This document shows, one piece after another, positions 1-7,659 of a stretch of 50,000 bases of DNA. Every line of letters begins with the position of its first letter. Positions within the stretch are counted from its first letter, which is position 1. The DNA comes from an uncultured Desulfobacteraceae bacterium (GTDB taxonomy: Bacteria > Desulfobacterota > Desulfobacteria > Desulfobacterales > UBA5852). A program made the translations under genes and the position numbers. The stretch lies in NCBI GenBank assembly GCA_913060875.1, contig CAJXSL010000023.1, forward strand, positions 1 to 50,000, given 5' to 3'. The notes under the pieces are model-generated. The model saw only the letters and a list, made by a program, of their open reading frames with translations, did no database searches and was not told where the DNA came from.

Positions 1-93
1 TACCTGACGGCCTTTGCCGGGGCGGCCTACCAGAACCCGAAATCCATCTGCCCCCAGCACCAGATGATCCTGCCGCGCATTATAAAAGGTTAG
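1..93 (+). CDS. C-terminal end of an unidentified protein (partial)
   Basis: The first frame is open from the window edge for 30 codons and stops with TAG at 91-93. The visible tail begins YLTAFAGAAYQNPKS and ends MILPRIIKG. It has a cysteine and several prolines, but it is too short for me to place in a family. The gene is convergent with the minus-strand MoaD/aldehyde oxidoreductase pair that follows, so it belongs to a different transcription unit. About 155 bases without a convincing gene separate the two convergent ends. That this is a real coding tail is inferred from an open frame with GC-rich third positions; the alternative is a chance frame. Confidence 0.5.
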   Translation, partial: YLTAFAGAAYQNPKSICPQHQMILPRIIKG

Positions 94-250
94 TCATTGG
101 AGGACGGCACCGGTACCCGGCGCGATGGTTTGAGACGCTCGAAGGGCCGGGGAAAAAAGATTTGCAGAGGTCTTTCGACAAGGATGGTGTGGAACGACAC
201 ATGGTACTGATATGAGACATCGATAAAAGAGAACCCAGGGCGAATGCCCC

Positions 251-484
251 TTACCCGCCCTCCATCTGGCGGAACATGACCACATCGTCACCGTCCTGAA
301 GAAGATGGTCCAGCGCCACTTTGCCCCCATTGACCGCCACAAAGGGTTCCAGATCGGGGGGCACGCCAAGCGCTTCCAGGAGCTGCCGCGCGGAAGACCC
401 CGCCGGCAGCGCCATCTCGAAATCCCCCCTGCCCCCCGGGGCATATTGCTGCATACCGGTGAAGCAGCGCACCCGAACCTTCAT
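251..484 (-). CDS. MoaD/ThiS-like ubiquitin-fold sulfur carrier protein
   Basis: A 77-residue protein ending in the di-glycine tail MEGG that defines MoaD/ThiS sulfur carriers. The rest has the expected small beta-grasp pattern, with an MKVRVRCF first strand and an FVAVNGGKVALDHLLQDGDDV core. In this family the C-terminal glycine is thiocarboxylated and donates sulfur for the dithiolene of molybdopterin or tungstopterin. The gene starts 11 bases after the stop of the aldehyde oxidoreductase gene on the same strand, so the two are almost certainly co-transcribed. MoaD-like genes next to AOR-family genes are a known arrangement and fit a role in making the tungsten pterin cofactor. A GAGGTG stretch lies upstream of the ATG. 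The exact partner enzyme is not shown by the sequence. Confidence 0.85.
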   Translation of the reverse strand: MKVRVRCFTGMQQYAPGGRGDFEMALPAGSSARQLLEALGVPPDLEPFVAVNGGKVALDHLLQDGDDVVMFRQMEGG

Positions 485-495
485 GCCGTTGCACC

Positions 496-2325
496 TCAGG
501 CCAGGCCCAGCGCGGCCAGGCGTTCCGCGGTGGGGACGCCGTCGGGGGTCCAGCCCTGGACCTCGTAATACTCGTCCAGCATCTCCTCCAGGTGGCAGAC
601 CATCCCCGCGGCCGGGCCGGTGGGCATGGGCTCATGGGTCAGGCGCCGGGGCAGGGTGTCGTCCTTGCGGGAGATCCCTGTCCGGACCAGGAACTGGCGC
701 TCGGCCGTGATGATCCGCTCGCTGGCCTGCATGAGTTCTTCCAGGGTATAATTCGCGCCGGTAGCGGCATTGAGATATTCCAGGATGCCGTCGGGGTGCA
801 CGTCCAGGGTCTTGCCCGCCAGGTTGCGCACCGCGAAGAAGATACAAAGGCCGGCCGCATCGATGGCTGCGGAAAGATCCTGGTAGGCCTTGGTGATCTT
901 GGCCTTGCCTTTCCACTCATGGGGATCGACTTTTTCAGGCACGCCGAAAAGCTCGAAATACGCCGGATCCCCGCGCATGTGCGAACCGCCAATTGGGGAC
1001 GTGGCGTAGGCCAGACCCATGGCCTGGGCCCCGCGGGGCTCGTAGCCCGGGAACTCCTGCTTCTTGGCCACCATGGCCAGCTCCGGGTGACCGCTGCTCT
1101 CCGCCAGGCGGTAACTGCCTTCGGCCAGGCGATTGCCGAACCCTTCCCGATAGCCTGTCTGGCGGGTCAACTCCACCAGGGCCTCAGCGTCACCCCACGG
1201 AAGAGGACGACCGACTACTTTTTCGGAAAGATAGCCCCGGTCCACCAGTTCCATGGCGCAAGCCACGGTGGCCCCCATGGTGATGGTATCCAGCCCCAGT
1301 TCGTTGCACAGATAGTTGGCCTTGATGATGGCCGCCAGATTGTCGATCATGCAGTTGGCGCCCATGGCATAGATGGTTTCGTACTCCGGCCCCTCCCCTT
1401 CGCCGGCAAAATCCGGATCTTCCACCCGGGTCTTGCGGCCGCAACCGATGGGGCAGGCATAGCAGGCTTTGTTGCTAACCAGGTATTTTTCGGTCAGCCG
1501 CTCGCCATGAATGTTTTCCCAGCCGTCGAAAGTGCCCTGCTGCCAGTTTTTAGTGGGCAGGACCCCCAGGTGCTGGGTGGTGAGCACGACACCGGCCGTG
1601 CCGTTGACGGTGAGCCCCAGCGGTGTTTCCTTGGCCGCCGCTTTGAACGTGTCCAGAATCTGGGTATTGAAGGCTTTGAACCGTTCCGGATCGGCCAATT
1701 CAACCCGCTGCTGCCCCCTGACCACCACGGCTTTGAGGTTTTTGCTGCCCATGACCGCCCCGACGCCGGAACGGCCGGCAGCCCGATCCTTGTCGTTCAT
1801 GATGGCCGCAAACCGCACCAATTTCTCCCCTGCCGGCCCGATGCAGGCCACCCGGGCCTTGGGGTCGGTTTCACCCCTCAAGCGGTCGGTGGCTTCATGG
1901 GTGGTTTGGCCCCAGAGGTGGTCCGCCTCCCTCAGTTCGACCCGGCCATCGTGGATATAGAGATAGACCGGATGATCCGCACGGCCTGTTAGAATGATCC
2001 CATCGTAGCCGCTGCGTTTGAGTTCGGTGGGAAACCGCCCCCCGGAATTGGAGCAGGTGATGGCCCCGGTCAGAGGGGACTTGGTCATGACCATGTAGCG
2101 GGCGCCGGTGGGGGCTCCCGTTCCGGTTAGCGGCCCCGTGGCCATGACCAGCAGGTTTTCCGGAGCCAACGGATCGCAGGCCGGGTCGAGTTCGCGGTTC
2201 AGGTAGTAAATGCCGATACCGCGACCGCCGATGTAGTCCCTGGCCGCAACCGGGTCCAGGATCTCGTCGCGAAGCACCCCGGACGTAAGATCGACCCGAA
2301 GTATCTTGCCCATCCATCCTTTCAT
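496..2325 (-). CDS. aor: Tungsten-containing aldehyde:ferredoxin oxidoreductase family protein
   Basis: A 609-residue protein with the full AOR layout. The N-terminal pterin-binding domain starts GKILRVDLTSG and contains the family stretches RDYIGGRG, ATGPLTG and SNSGGRFPTELK. The C-terminal domains carry the [4Fe-4S] ligands. The cysteines at residues 288, 291, 295 and 493 sit almost exactly where Pyrococcus furiosus AOR has its cluster ligands. The family oxidises aldehydes to carboxylic acids with ferredoxin as acceptor in the cytoplasm, and some members run in reverse on acids. The substrate cannot be read from the sequence. The start is set by GAGAGGAGA seven bases or so before the ATG. 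It is followed closely by the MoaD-like gene, as the first gene of a two-gene unit. There is no fused electron-transfer subunit. Confidence 0.93.
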   Translation of the reverse strand: MKGWMGKILRVDLTSGVLRDEILDPVAARDYIGGRGIGIYYLNRELDPACDPLAPENLLVMATGPLTGTGAPTGARYMVMTKSPLTGAITCSNSGGRFPTELKRSGYDGIILTGRADHPVYLYIHDGRVELREADHLWGQTTHEATDRLRGETDPKARVACIGPAGEKLVRFAAIMNDKDRAAGRSGVGAVMGSKNLKAVVVRGQQRVELADPERFKAFNTQILDTFKAAAKETPLGLTVNGTAGVVLTTQHLGVLPTKNWQQGTFDGWENIHGERLTEKYLVSNKACYACPIGCGRKTRVEDPDFAGEGEGPEYETIYAMGANCMIDNLAAIIKANYLCNELGLDTITMGATVACAMELVDRGYLSEKVVGRPLPWGDAEALVELTRQTGYREGFGNRLAEGSYRLAESSGHPELAMVAKKQEFPGYEPRGAQAMGLAYATSPIGGSHMRGDPAYFELFGVPEKVDPHEWKGKAKITKAYQDLSAAIDAAGLCIFFAVRNLAGKTLDVHPDGILEYLNAATGANYTLEELMQASERIITAERQFLVRTGISRKDDTLPRRLTHEPMPTGPAAGMVCHLEEMLDEYYEVQGWTPDGVPTAERLAALGLA

Positions 2326-2397
2326 GGCTTATCTCCTCTCATGGCATAAAATGATCGACAGGGAATTGAAAATGGTCCCGAAAAAAGAGGCTTATCT

Positions 2398-2467
2398 GTC
2401 ATTCCGGGCTTGATCCGGAATCTCTAACACTTTGATTTCAATAGATTCCGGCTTCCGCCTGAATGAC
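2398..2467. repeat. Imperfect inverted repeat GTCATTC ... GAATGAC
   Basis: GTCATTCCGGGCTTGATCCG and its continuation GAATC (2398-2422) face a partner at 2444-2467 that reads GATTCCGGCTTCCGCCTGAA and then TGAC. The arms pair imperfectly across about 20 bases each. The element lies in the 279-base gap between aor and rocD. Elements beginning GTCATTCC and ending GGAATGAC are common dispersed repeats in many bacterial genomes. I see only this one clear copy in the window. It could act as a transcript-end hairpin for rocD, which ends just downstream on the minus strand. Confidence 0.55.
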
Positions 2468-2604
2468 GTTCAAATGGGAGACGGCGAATTTTTACAGGGC
2501 CATCTTTTCTTTTCCGATAAGGAAAAGAAATAAGAAAATCAATCACACAGGGTTGGTCGGCCCTCTCCGGGTCCGCCACCAGAGGCGGAGGGCTTAGAGC
2601 AATA

Positions 2605-3891
2605 CTACAGCAGGACCTGCCCCAGGCGGTCGACCAGCAGGTCCGCATCGTCATCGGTGATGTTGAGCGGCGGCGACACGCGAATGGTGTGCCCGTGACT
2701 GTCGTTGATGATGAGCCCCAGCTTGACCAGCTGGCGGCAGAAATCCATGGCGTTGCGCTCTTTGACTTCAATGCCGATGAACAACCCCTTGCCCCGCACT
2801 TCCTTGACGTGCGGCGAACGATCGGCCAGGTCCTCGATGGCCTTTTTGAGCCGGGCTCCCTGGCGCGCCGAGGCTTCCGCCAGCTTTTCTTCTTCGATCA
2901 CATCCAGCGCCGTCACCCCGGCCACGCAGGCCAGGGGGTAGCCACCGAAGGTGGAGCCGTCCGAGCCCACGTTGAAGGCCATATCCATCAGTTTGGTATT
3001 GGTGACGAACACGGACAGGGGCACCAACCCCCCGGATAGAGCTTTTCCCAGCACCAGGCCGTCGGGGACCACGTCTTCATGCTGGAAGCAGAAGCGTTTG
3101 CCGGCGCGCCCTAAACCCACCTGGATCTCGTCGAACATCAGCAGCAGGTCGTGGTGGTCGGCAATGGCGCGCAGTCCCTTGAGGAATCCCTGCGGCGGCA
3201 CCTGCATGCCCCCTTCCCCCTGCATGGGTTCCACGAGGATGCCGCAGGTGTTGGGGGTGATAGCCGCTTCCACCGCATCGAGGTTGCCGAATTCCACCGA
3301 AACAAAGCCGGGGGTCAACGGACCGAAGCCGCGGCGGTATTTTTCCGACGAGGAAAACGAAACCACCGTAATCATGCGGCCGTGAAAATTCCGGTCGAAT
3401 ACGATGATTTCCTGCTTGCCGTCCGGTATGCCTTTGGCCTTCCATCCGTAATAGCGGGCCATCTTGATGGCCGTCTCCACCGATTCGACACCACCGTTCT
3501 TGGGCAGCACCTTGTTGCCTTCGGCGCCGAAACGCGTCCCCAGCTGGGGCACGAACGACGCCATGCGGGACAAAAAGAGGCCCAGCGGGTCGGTATAGAC
3601 CACATTGGAAATCACCGAGCCGTAGTCCCCCAGAAGGGCTTTGATCATGGCATTGACGATTTTGGGATGATGATGTCCCGGGTTGGCGGCGGAATAGGCC
3701 GCCAGGCAGTCCAGATAGCGCTTTCCGTTGACATCCGTGATCCAGCTTCCACGGGCCTGGCGCACCACGACGTCCAGGCGTTCATAGTGATGGGCGCCGT
3801 ATTTTTCCTCCAGGGCCCGGATGGTGTCGTCCGGCGAATTGGAAAATCCGAAGACCGGCGTTTGATTCAAAGAGGTAAGTGTGGACAGCAT
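2605..3891 (-). CDS. rocD: Ornithine--oxo-acid aminotransferase (class III PLP aminotransferase)
   Basis: A 428-residue class III aminotransferase. The N-terminal pattern RYLDCLAAYSAANPGHHHPK is close to ornithine delta-aminotransferases. Visible active-site elements are NFHGR (167-171), LVEPMQGEGG (219-228), DEIQVGLGR with the cofactor-binding Asp254, and LGKALSGG, in which Lys283 should form the Schiff base with pyridoxal phosphate. The expected reaction is ornithine plus 2-oxoglutarate to glutamate semialdehyde plus glutamate, in the cytoplasm. Length is normal for the family. GGGAGG precedes the ATG. The gene is divergent from a TrmB-like regulator 450 bases away, and its promoter carries a strong palindrome, so it is likely regulated. 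Acetylornithine or another omega-amino acid transaminase specificity remains possible. Confidence 0.85.
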   Translation of the reverse strand: MLSTLTSLNQTPVFGFSNSPDDTIRALEEKYGAHHYERLDVVVRQARGSWITDVNGKRYLDCLAAYSAANPGHHHPKIVNAMIKALLGDYGSVISNVVYTDPLGLFLSRMASFVPQLGTRFGAEGNKVLPKNGGVESVETAIKMARYYGWKAKGIPDGKQEIIVFDRNFHGRMITVVSFSSSEKYRRGFGPLTPGFVSVEFGNLDAVEAAITPNTCGILVEPMQGEGGMQVPPQGFLKGLRAIADHHDLLLMFDEIQVGLGRAGKRFCFQHEDVVPDGLVLGKALSGGLVPLSVFVTNTKLMDMAFNVGSDGSTFGGYPLACVAGVTALDVIEEEKLAEASARQGARLKKAIEDLADRSPHVKEVRGKGLFIGIEVKERNAMDFCRQLVKLGLIINDSHGHTIRVSPPLNITDDDADLLVDRLGQVLL

Positions 3892-3907
3892 GATGGCCTC
3901 CCTGGTA

Positions 3908-3935
3908 TAATGTTGCTATCTTTGTAGCAACATTA
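3908..3935. promoter_or_regulatory. Palindromic operator-like site at the rocD transcription start
   Basis: TAATGTTGCTA (3908-3918) and TAGCAACATTA (3925-3935) are perfect 11-base inverted arms around a 6-base spacer. The site overlaps the edge of the predicted -10 and the start point of rocD, the classic position for a repressor operator. The divergent TrmB-like protein is the obvious candidate to bind here, but this is inferred from position only. I see no second copy of the palindrome in the window. Confidence 0.65.
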
Positions 3936-3962
3936 ATATCATCATTCATGAGGCATTGTCAA
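3933..3962 (-). promoter_or_regulatory. Sigma-70-type promoter of rocD
   Basis: Read on the minus strand, a consensus -35 TTGACA (3957-3962) is followed after 18 bases by TATTAA (3933-3938), a good -10. Transcription would start near 3925-3928, about 35 bases before the rocD ATG. The start region falls inside the adjacent palindrome. Confidence 0.7.
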
Positions 3963-4343
3963 TCCAGGGAAGAACAAGCCGTCCGCTACCGCCACGGGAT
4001 CGTATTGACCTTTATGCCGCCCTTTTTTATGATAATTTATTCTGTCCAGAAACCTGGTCCTCTGGGCCAGGTCAGAGATAATTGGCTCCGCCGTAATCGT
4101 CGTATAGGAATTCAGGCATCGGAATCCAGAAGTCAGAATAAGGTTTTCGCCTTCGGCTCTTTCGATCTTTTTCAAAAGACGGAGCGAAGCGACATCAAAA
4201 TCCTTCTGGCTCCTGAATTCTGTCTTCTGACGCCTATTGTTTCTCGTGATTGGAGCATCCCCCCTTCCAGGGGGAACCCAAAGCCTGGTCCTCCGGGCCC
4301 GGATATATACTAAGGCTTTTATACGCACCCGGAAAAAACAACC
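3963..4343. other. Intergenic region upstream of the TrmB-like gene: repeats, no gene
   Basis: No convincing coding frame. Two near-identical 16-base direct repeats, CCTGGTCCTCTGGGCC (4053-4068) and CCTGGTCCTCCGGGCC (4284-4299), differ at one position. The second ends six bases before TATACT (4306-4311), a possible -10 for the regulator gene, so it covers the place where a -35 would be. Between them, about 4109-4222, is a loose inverted structure bounded by GAATTCAGG and CCTGAATTC, with GAAGTCAGA-type words repeated in both arms. It resembles dispersed intergenic repeats. A weakly open plus-strand frame (3948-4313) has no ribosome site or family resemblance. Confidence 0.5.
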
Positions 4344-5132
4344 ATGGACATCACCAGCCTGCTCACCGATTTTGCCTTCTCCAAATACGAATCGTCCTGC
4401 TACCTCGCCCTGCTCTCCCAGCATCCCTGCAACGGCTCCCAACTGAGCAGACTGTCCGGGATCGCCCGCTCGCGGATCTACGACGTGCTGCGCAGCCTGT
4501 CCCGCAAGGGTGTCGTCTTCGAAATCGAAAAGGGCCTGTTCGTGCCCCTGCCTTTCGAAGAGCTCAAAAAACGCCTTCAAAACCAGTTCGAATCCAACCT
4601 GAGCCTGCTTGAGAGACAGGTGGCGGAGCTCAATCCGGACACGGACTACGAATATCTTCTGACCCTCCGCGGCCGTACGGAGGCCATGGCCAAAGCTGTC
4701 GACATCATCGAGGGCGCCCGGGAGGAAATTTATCTGCGCCTCTTTCCGGACAGTTGGAAACGACTGGAAAAGCCGATCCGGAATGCCGTTCAACGGGGTG
4801 TCGGCCTGCGCTTGATCGGGATGGGGCCGATACCGCGCATCTGCGACATCCAGGTGACCCATCCGGAGGTGGCCACGCTGCCAACGAAACTCGGGGGGGA
4901 ATCCATCGACATTATCGTGGATCGATCGGAAGCTCTGGTGGGGATCTTTGAATTAGGCCAGGAAGAGACCTCGCCGGTCATCTGGACCCGAAACCGTTGG
5001 TTCGTCATCGCCAACCGGGACAGTCTCCGGCATGATTTCTACCATTATTTCCTGGACAAAATCCACGACCGCCAGGAAACGCTCACGCCGCAGGACGAAG
5101 CGATATATGCGTTTATCAAGAAGGATGATTAG
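4344..5132 (+). CDS. TrmB-family transcriptional regulator
   Basis: A 262-residue protein. Residues 1-70 form a winged helix-turn-helix (FAFSKYESSCYLALLSQHP, then SQLSRLSGIARSRIYDVLRSLSRKGVV), the TrmB/sugar-specific regulator pattern. A short coiled-coil linker (FEELKKRLQNQFESNLSLLERQV) follows. The C-terminal half resembles the phospholipase-D-like effector domain of TrmB proteins (ARGIDIIEGAREEIYLRLFP-type region near 115-130). TrmB proteins are mostly known from archaea and some bacteria, where they sense sugars or other small molecules. Here the divergent neighbour is rocD, with a strong palindrome at its start, so local control of ornithine catabolism is a reasonable inference. The effector is unknown. 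The ATG has only a weak GGA-type ribosome site. Confidence 0.8.
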   Translation: MDITSLLTDFAFSKYESSCYLALLSQHPCNGSQLSRLSGIARSRIYDVLRSLSRKGVVFEIEKGLFVPLPFEELKKRLQNQFESNLSLLERQVAELNPDTDYEYLLTLRGRTEAMAKAVDIIEGAREEIYLRLFPDSWKRLEKPIRNAVQRGVGLRLIGMGPIPRICDIQVTHPEVATLPTKLGGESIDIIVDRSEALVGIFELGQEETSPVIWTRNRWFVIANRDSLRHDFYHYFLDKIHDRQETLTPQDEAIYAFIKKDD

Positions 5133-5180
5133 AAGTTATCTCAGAAAAGCCCTTTTGAAACGGCTTCCATAAAACACGAT

Positions 5181-5194
5181 CCCGGATATTTCAT
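5181..5194. repeat. Half copy of the CCCGGATATTTCA repeat
   Basis: CCCGGATATTTCAT stands alone between the TrmB-like gene and the minus-strand membrane protein. It matches the left arm of the palindromic family seen complete at 26681-26715. Confidence 0.5.
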
Positions 5195-5231
5195 ATAATG
5201 TTGGGCGTCATTCCTCGGGGGAGACCCGCCG

Positions 5232-5741
5232 TCAGTTGCGGCAGGCATTCAGAGGAAAGGGAATGACGTTGTCGCGCATCACTGGGGAAGAAACGTCAAG
5301 ACCGGACGGCATGGTTCTCGGCGGACGCCGCCTGGGAGTTGTAACGGTATGCATATACAAATCAAATGCCTGGACAAACAAGGGATCTTCCTGGCGGGTT
5401 AAACGGATGATCTCCATGCAATAGGTCCGGGCACCGTAGCTATCCCGGCAGGTTGTAGCCAGAAAACGGGCCTTTGACAACAGGCGTTCCAAACGACGGT
5501 TTCGCTGCGCATCCTGAACCGCGGCACCCTGCCTCCAGGGCAACCGGGACGCCAGGTCGTGCACGTTCGCATCCATCGGTCGATCGGCGGGAACGCGCCG
5601 GAGATGGCCATACAGGGCAACCAGCGCCCCAACCCAACCAACCGCCACCAGCCCCCACCAGTTGCCAACCCCGCCAATCAATAAATAGCCTGTCGAACCC
5701 GCCAGCAGCAGCATGAACAATCGTACAAAAGTCAATCGCAT
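5232..5741 (-). CDS. Small membrane protein of unknown function
   Basis: I do not recognise this 169-residue protein. The N-terminal 45 residues contain two hydrophobic helices (LFMLLLAGSTGYLLIGGVG and WGLVAVGWVGALVALYG) joined by a short turn, so it should sit in the inner membrane with a cytoplasmic tail of about 120 residues. The tail has a basic stretch (RNRRLERLLSKARF), two cysteines (CRDSYGARTYC) and a helical end. GGGGAG lies about six bases before the ATG, which supports translation. It is convergent with the TrmB-like gene and divergent from the symporter gene, so it is probably transcribed alone. No operon partner hints at its role. Confidence 0.65.
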   Translation of the reverse strand: MRLTFVRLFMLLLAGSTGYLLIGGVGNWWGLVAVGWVGALVALYGHLRRVPADRPMDANVHDLASRLPWRQGAAVQDAQRNRRLERLLSKARFLATTCRDSYGARTYCMEIIRLTRQEDPLFVQAFDLYMHTVTTPRRRPPRTMPSGLDVSSPVMRDNVIPFPLNACRN

Positions 5742-5766
5742 CTTGCTCTCCCCTGAGATCAGCTAA

Positions 5767-5829
5767 CCCGAACATTTCATGAAAGTTTTTCTTCACAAAT
5801 GAACATCTCGAACACGTGAGATATCCGGG
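5767..5829. repeat. Palindromic repeat, long-loop copy (CCCGAACATTTCA / TGAGATATCCGGG)
   Basis: The left arm CCCGAACATTTCA (5767-5779) and right arm TGAGATATCCGGG (5817-5829) match as inverted copies at 10 of 13 positions, with a 37-base loop. It belongs to the same family as 7602-7627 and 26681-26715. It sits just upstream of the minus-strand membrane-protein gene. Confidence 0.55.
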
Positions 5830-6087
5830 CTGACCCCGTAGCGGTACCATTTGGGTGGAATATGGCGACCTGCCGCCGTTCTGGGGATGCACAGCAATTG
5901 GCGTGCCTAAGCCGACGGGCAATTATTTTTGCTGTCACAATGGGGGGTTGGCCAAAGCCGGCCGGAAGGTCATGCCAACGATCTTGGCAACAACTGCCTA
6001 AAGCTTTGACAAACAGGGGGCATCCGATCAACCCCACGACCGATATAGTCATGCATGTCGTCAGTGCGCTTACGCTCAAAACATCGA

Positions 6088-6116
6088 TTGCCCGCCGCGG
6101 TAAAATCGATTATAGC
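6088..6116 (+). promoter_or_regulatory. Possible promoter of the symporter gene
   Basis: TTGCCC (6088-6093), a 17-base spacer and TATAGC (6111-6116) match the sigma-70 pattern at four of six positions in each box. The site lies 57 bases before the chosen symporter start. Moderate support only. Confidence 0.35.
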
Positions 6117-6172
6117 CACCGGGACTGTTGCGCATGCGCACGAACGATCATCTCTTTCAGGAAAAGGCGTCG

Positions 6173-7462
6173 ATGCTCTATTATCTCATTTTTGTCGTGG
6201 TTTTCGTGGCGGTTATGGTCCTCTCCGCACGCACCGGCCGGGGTGTGGCCTCGGGGACCGATTTCGCGCTCTCCGGACGCAATGCCTCGTCCGCCGATGT
6301 CGCCTGGATCATCATCGGCACCCTGGTAGGGGGCGCTTCCACGGTGGGCACGGTGCAGATGGCCTACCTTTACGGGTTCGCGGCCTGGCACTTCACGCTG
6401 GGCAGCGGCCTGGCCTGCCTGGTGATGGCCCTCTTTTTTGCCCGAGCCCTGCGGGAGAGCGAATCCGTCACCGTGGCCGAATATATAGGGCAGCAGTTCG
6501 GTCCGCGCTTCCGAACCTACAGCAGCATCATCGCCTCCAGCGGCATGCTGATGCAGATCGTGGCCCAGTTCCTGGCCGCAACGGCCCTGCTCGGTGCCGT
6601 CTTCGGCTTTGGGCATGTCGCCGCCATCACCCTGTCCGCCCTTCTGACCCTGGGCATGATCGTGTCGGGGGGCATTGCCGGTGCCGGCCTGGTGGGGAAA
6701 TTGAAATGCTTCCTGCTTTACCTGATCATGCTCCTCTGCGCCGCCATCGCCCTCTATGGCGCCGGCGGGTGGGGGCCGCTGCTGACCGCCGCCCGCGCAA
6801 CAGGCATGGACCTGTCGCTGTTTTCCTATGGTTCCCGGGCGGCCGCCGTAGACCTTGGCTCCATGCTTGTCGGTGTCCTGTCGACCCAGATCTATCTGCA
6901 AGCCCTGTTTTCAGCCAAGTCCGTCCGGGCCGCCCGCCAAGGCGCCCTGTTGAGTGCCGCCCTGACGCCCCCTCTGGGCTTCCTGGGCATCATCGTGGGG
7001 CTATCGCTAAGGGTCAGCGCCCCCGAACTGGCCACGGATACCGCCCGTGCCCTGCCGTTTTTCATCAACCGCTCCTTCCCGCCGGCCGTGGCCGCATTTT
7101 TCCTGGCCGGCCTGCTGCTGGTGGTCCTGGGCACCGGAGCCGGCCTGGCCCTGGGCGTATCCACCAACCTTTTCAACGATCTGTTTGCACGGACCACATG
7201 GATACGGCGCCGCTGGAACAGCATGCTGATCATGCGCGCCTGCTGTCTTCTGATCGTCCTGCTCACCGCCGTCCTTGCCTGGCTGAGCCTCAATACCGCC
7301 ATTCTCAAGTGGAGCTACGTGGCCATGGGGCTGCGCGGCACGGCGGTCTTCGCCGGGTTGTGCCTGGTGGTCTTTTTCCCCAAGGCCCCCTGGGTCCGTA
7401 CCATGAAACCCATTCTCTTCGCCCTGCCGGTGCTTTATTTGCTTTTTATCGCTTTGCGTTAA
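6173..7462 (+). CDS. Sodium:solute symporter family (SSS) transporter
   Basis: A 429-residue, very hydrophobic protein with about 12 membrane helices. The first helix (LYYLIFVVVFVAVMVLSA), the following SGTDFALSGRNASS loop and the IGTLVGGASTVGTVQMAYLYG helix are typical of the SSS family (sodium-coupled uptake of carboxylates, amino acids or sugars). I chose the internal ATG at 6173 because AGGAAAAGG lies five bases before it. The frame stays open to 6128 but has no ribosome site there. It is convergent with the lactate racemase gene. Close genes for lactate racemisation and oxidation make a monocarboxylate a plausible cargo, but that is inference. It is somewhat shorter than the usual 480-550 residues of the family. 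Confidence 0.85.
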   Translation: MLYYLIFVVVFVAVMVLSARTGRGVASGTDFALSGRNASSADVAWIIIGTLVGGASTVGTVQMAYLYGFAAWHFTLGSGLACLVMALFFARALRESESVTVAEYIGQQFGPRFRTYSSIIASSGMLMQIVAQFLAATALLGAVFGFGHVAAITLSALLTLGMIVSGGIAGAGLVGKLKCFLLYLIMLLCAAIALYGAGGWGPLLTAARATGMDLSLFSYGSRAAAVDLGSMLVGVLSTQIYLQALFSAKSVRAARQGALLSAALTPPLGFLGIIVGLSLRVSAPELATDTARALPFFINRSFPPAVAAFFLAGLLLVVLGTGAGLALGVSTNLFNDLFARTTWIRRRWNSMLIMRACCLLIVLLTAVLAWLSLNTAILKWSYVAMGLRGTAVFAGLCLVVFFPKAPWVRTMKPILFALPVLYLLFIALR

Positions 7463-7537
7463 AGGATCCAAGGAATCAGAGGGGTCAAGGATTCCAGGGG
7501 GAAATCTTTTCCAAACCCGCTTGGTCCCTTGGATCCT
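7463..7537. terminator. Inverted repeat between convergent symporter and larA genes
   Basis: AGGATCCAAGG (7463-7473) begins right after the symporter stop and is matched perfectly by CCTTGGATCCT (7527-7537), an 11-base stem with a 53-base loop. It could end transcripts from either side, but there is no T-run, so this may just be the GATCC-rich repeat family that also fills 15101-15609. GGATCCTCGGCCCCTCGAAT follows in the same family style. Confidence 0.4.
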
Positions 7538-7601
7538 CGGCCCCTCGAATCCTCAGTGTCCGTATGCCCGTATCGCACCTCTCCTCTGAGGGCTACCGGA
7601 G

Positions 7602-7627
7602 CCCGAATATTTCATGAGATATACCGG
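7602..7627. repeat. Palindromic repeat, no-loop copy (CCCGAATATTTCA / TGAGATATACCGG)
   Basis: Left arm 7602-7614 and right arm 7615-7627 abut. They match as inverted copies at 10 of 13 positions. Located about 35 bases downstream of the larA stop. Confidence 0.55.
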
Positions 7628-7659
7628 TTAGCCCTCCCGTCCTGCGGGAGGCGATGCAC

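Larger units (their letters stand above)
5742..6172. other. Intergenic region between membrane protein and symporter: one repeat, a promoter candidate
   Basis: No gene is supported. It holds one extended copy of the palindromic repeat (5767-5829) and a promoter candidate for the symporter (6088-6116). A frame that stays open across 5862-6329 runs into the symporter gene in another frame and has no ribosome site. Confidence 0.5.

Noticed and set aside
592-1992. 466-codon open frame on the plus strand
   Set aside because: It is antisense to the whole aor gene, whose Fe-S cysteines and pterin motifs are clear. Long antisense frames are expected in GC-rich coding DNA.
3948-4313. 121-codon plus-strand frame upstream of the TrmB-like gene
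   Set aside because: Runs through the intergenic repeats, has no ribosome site and no family resemblance.
6055-7617. 520-codon plus-strand frame overlapping the symporter
   Set aside because: It is a shifted reading of the symporter gene, arginine- and proline-rich, with no membrane helices and no ribosome site.
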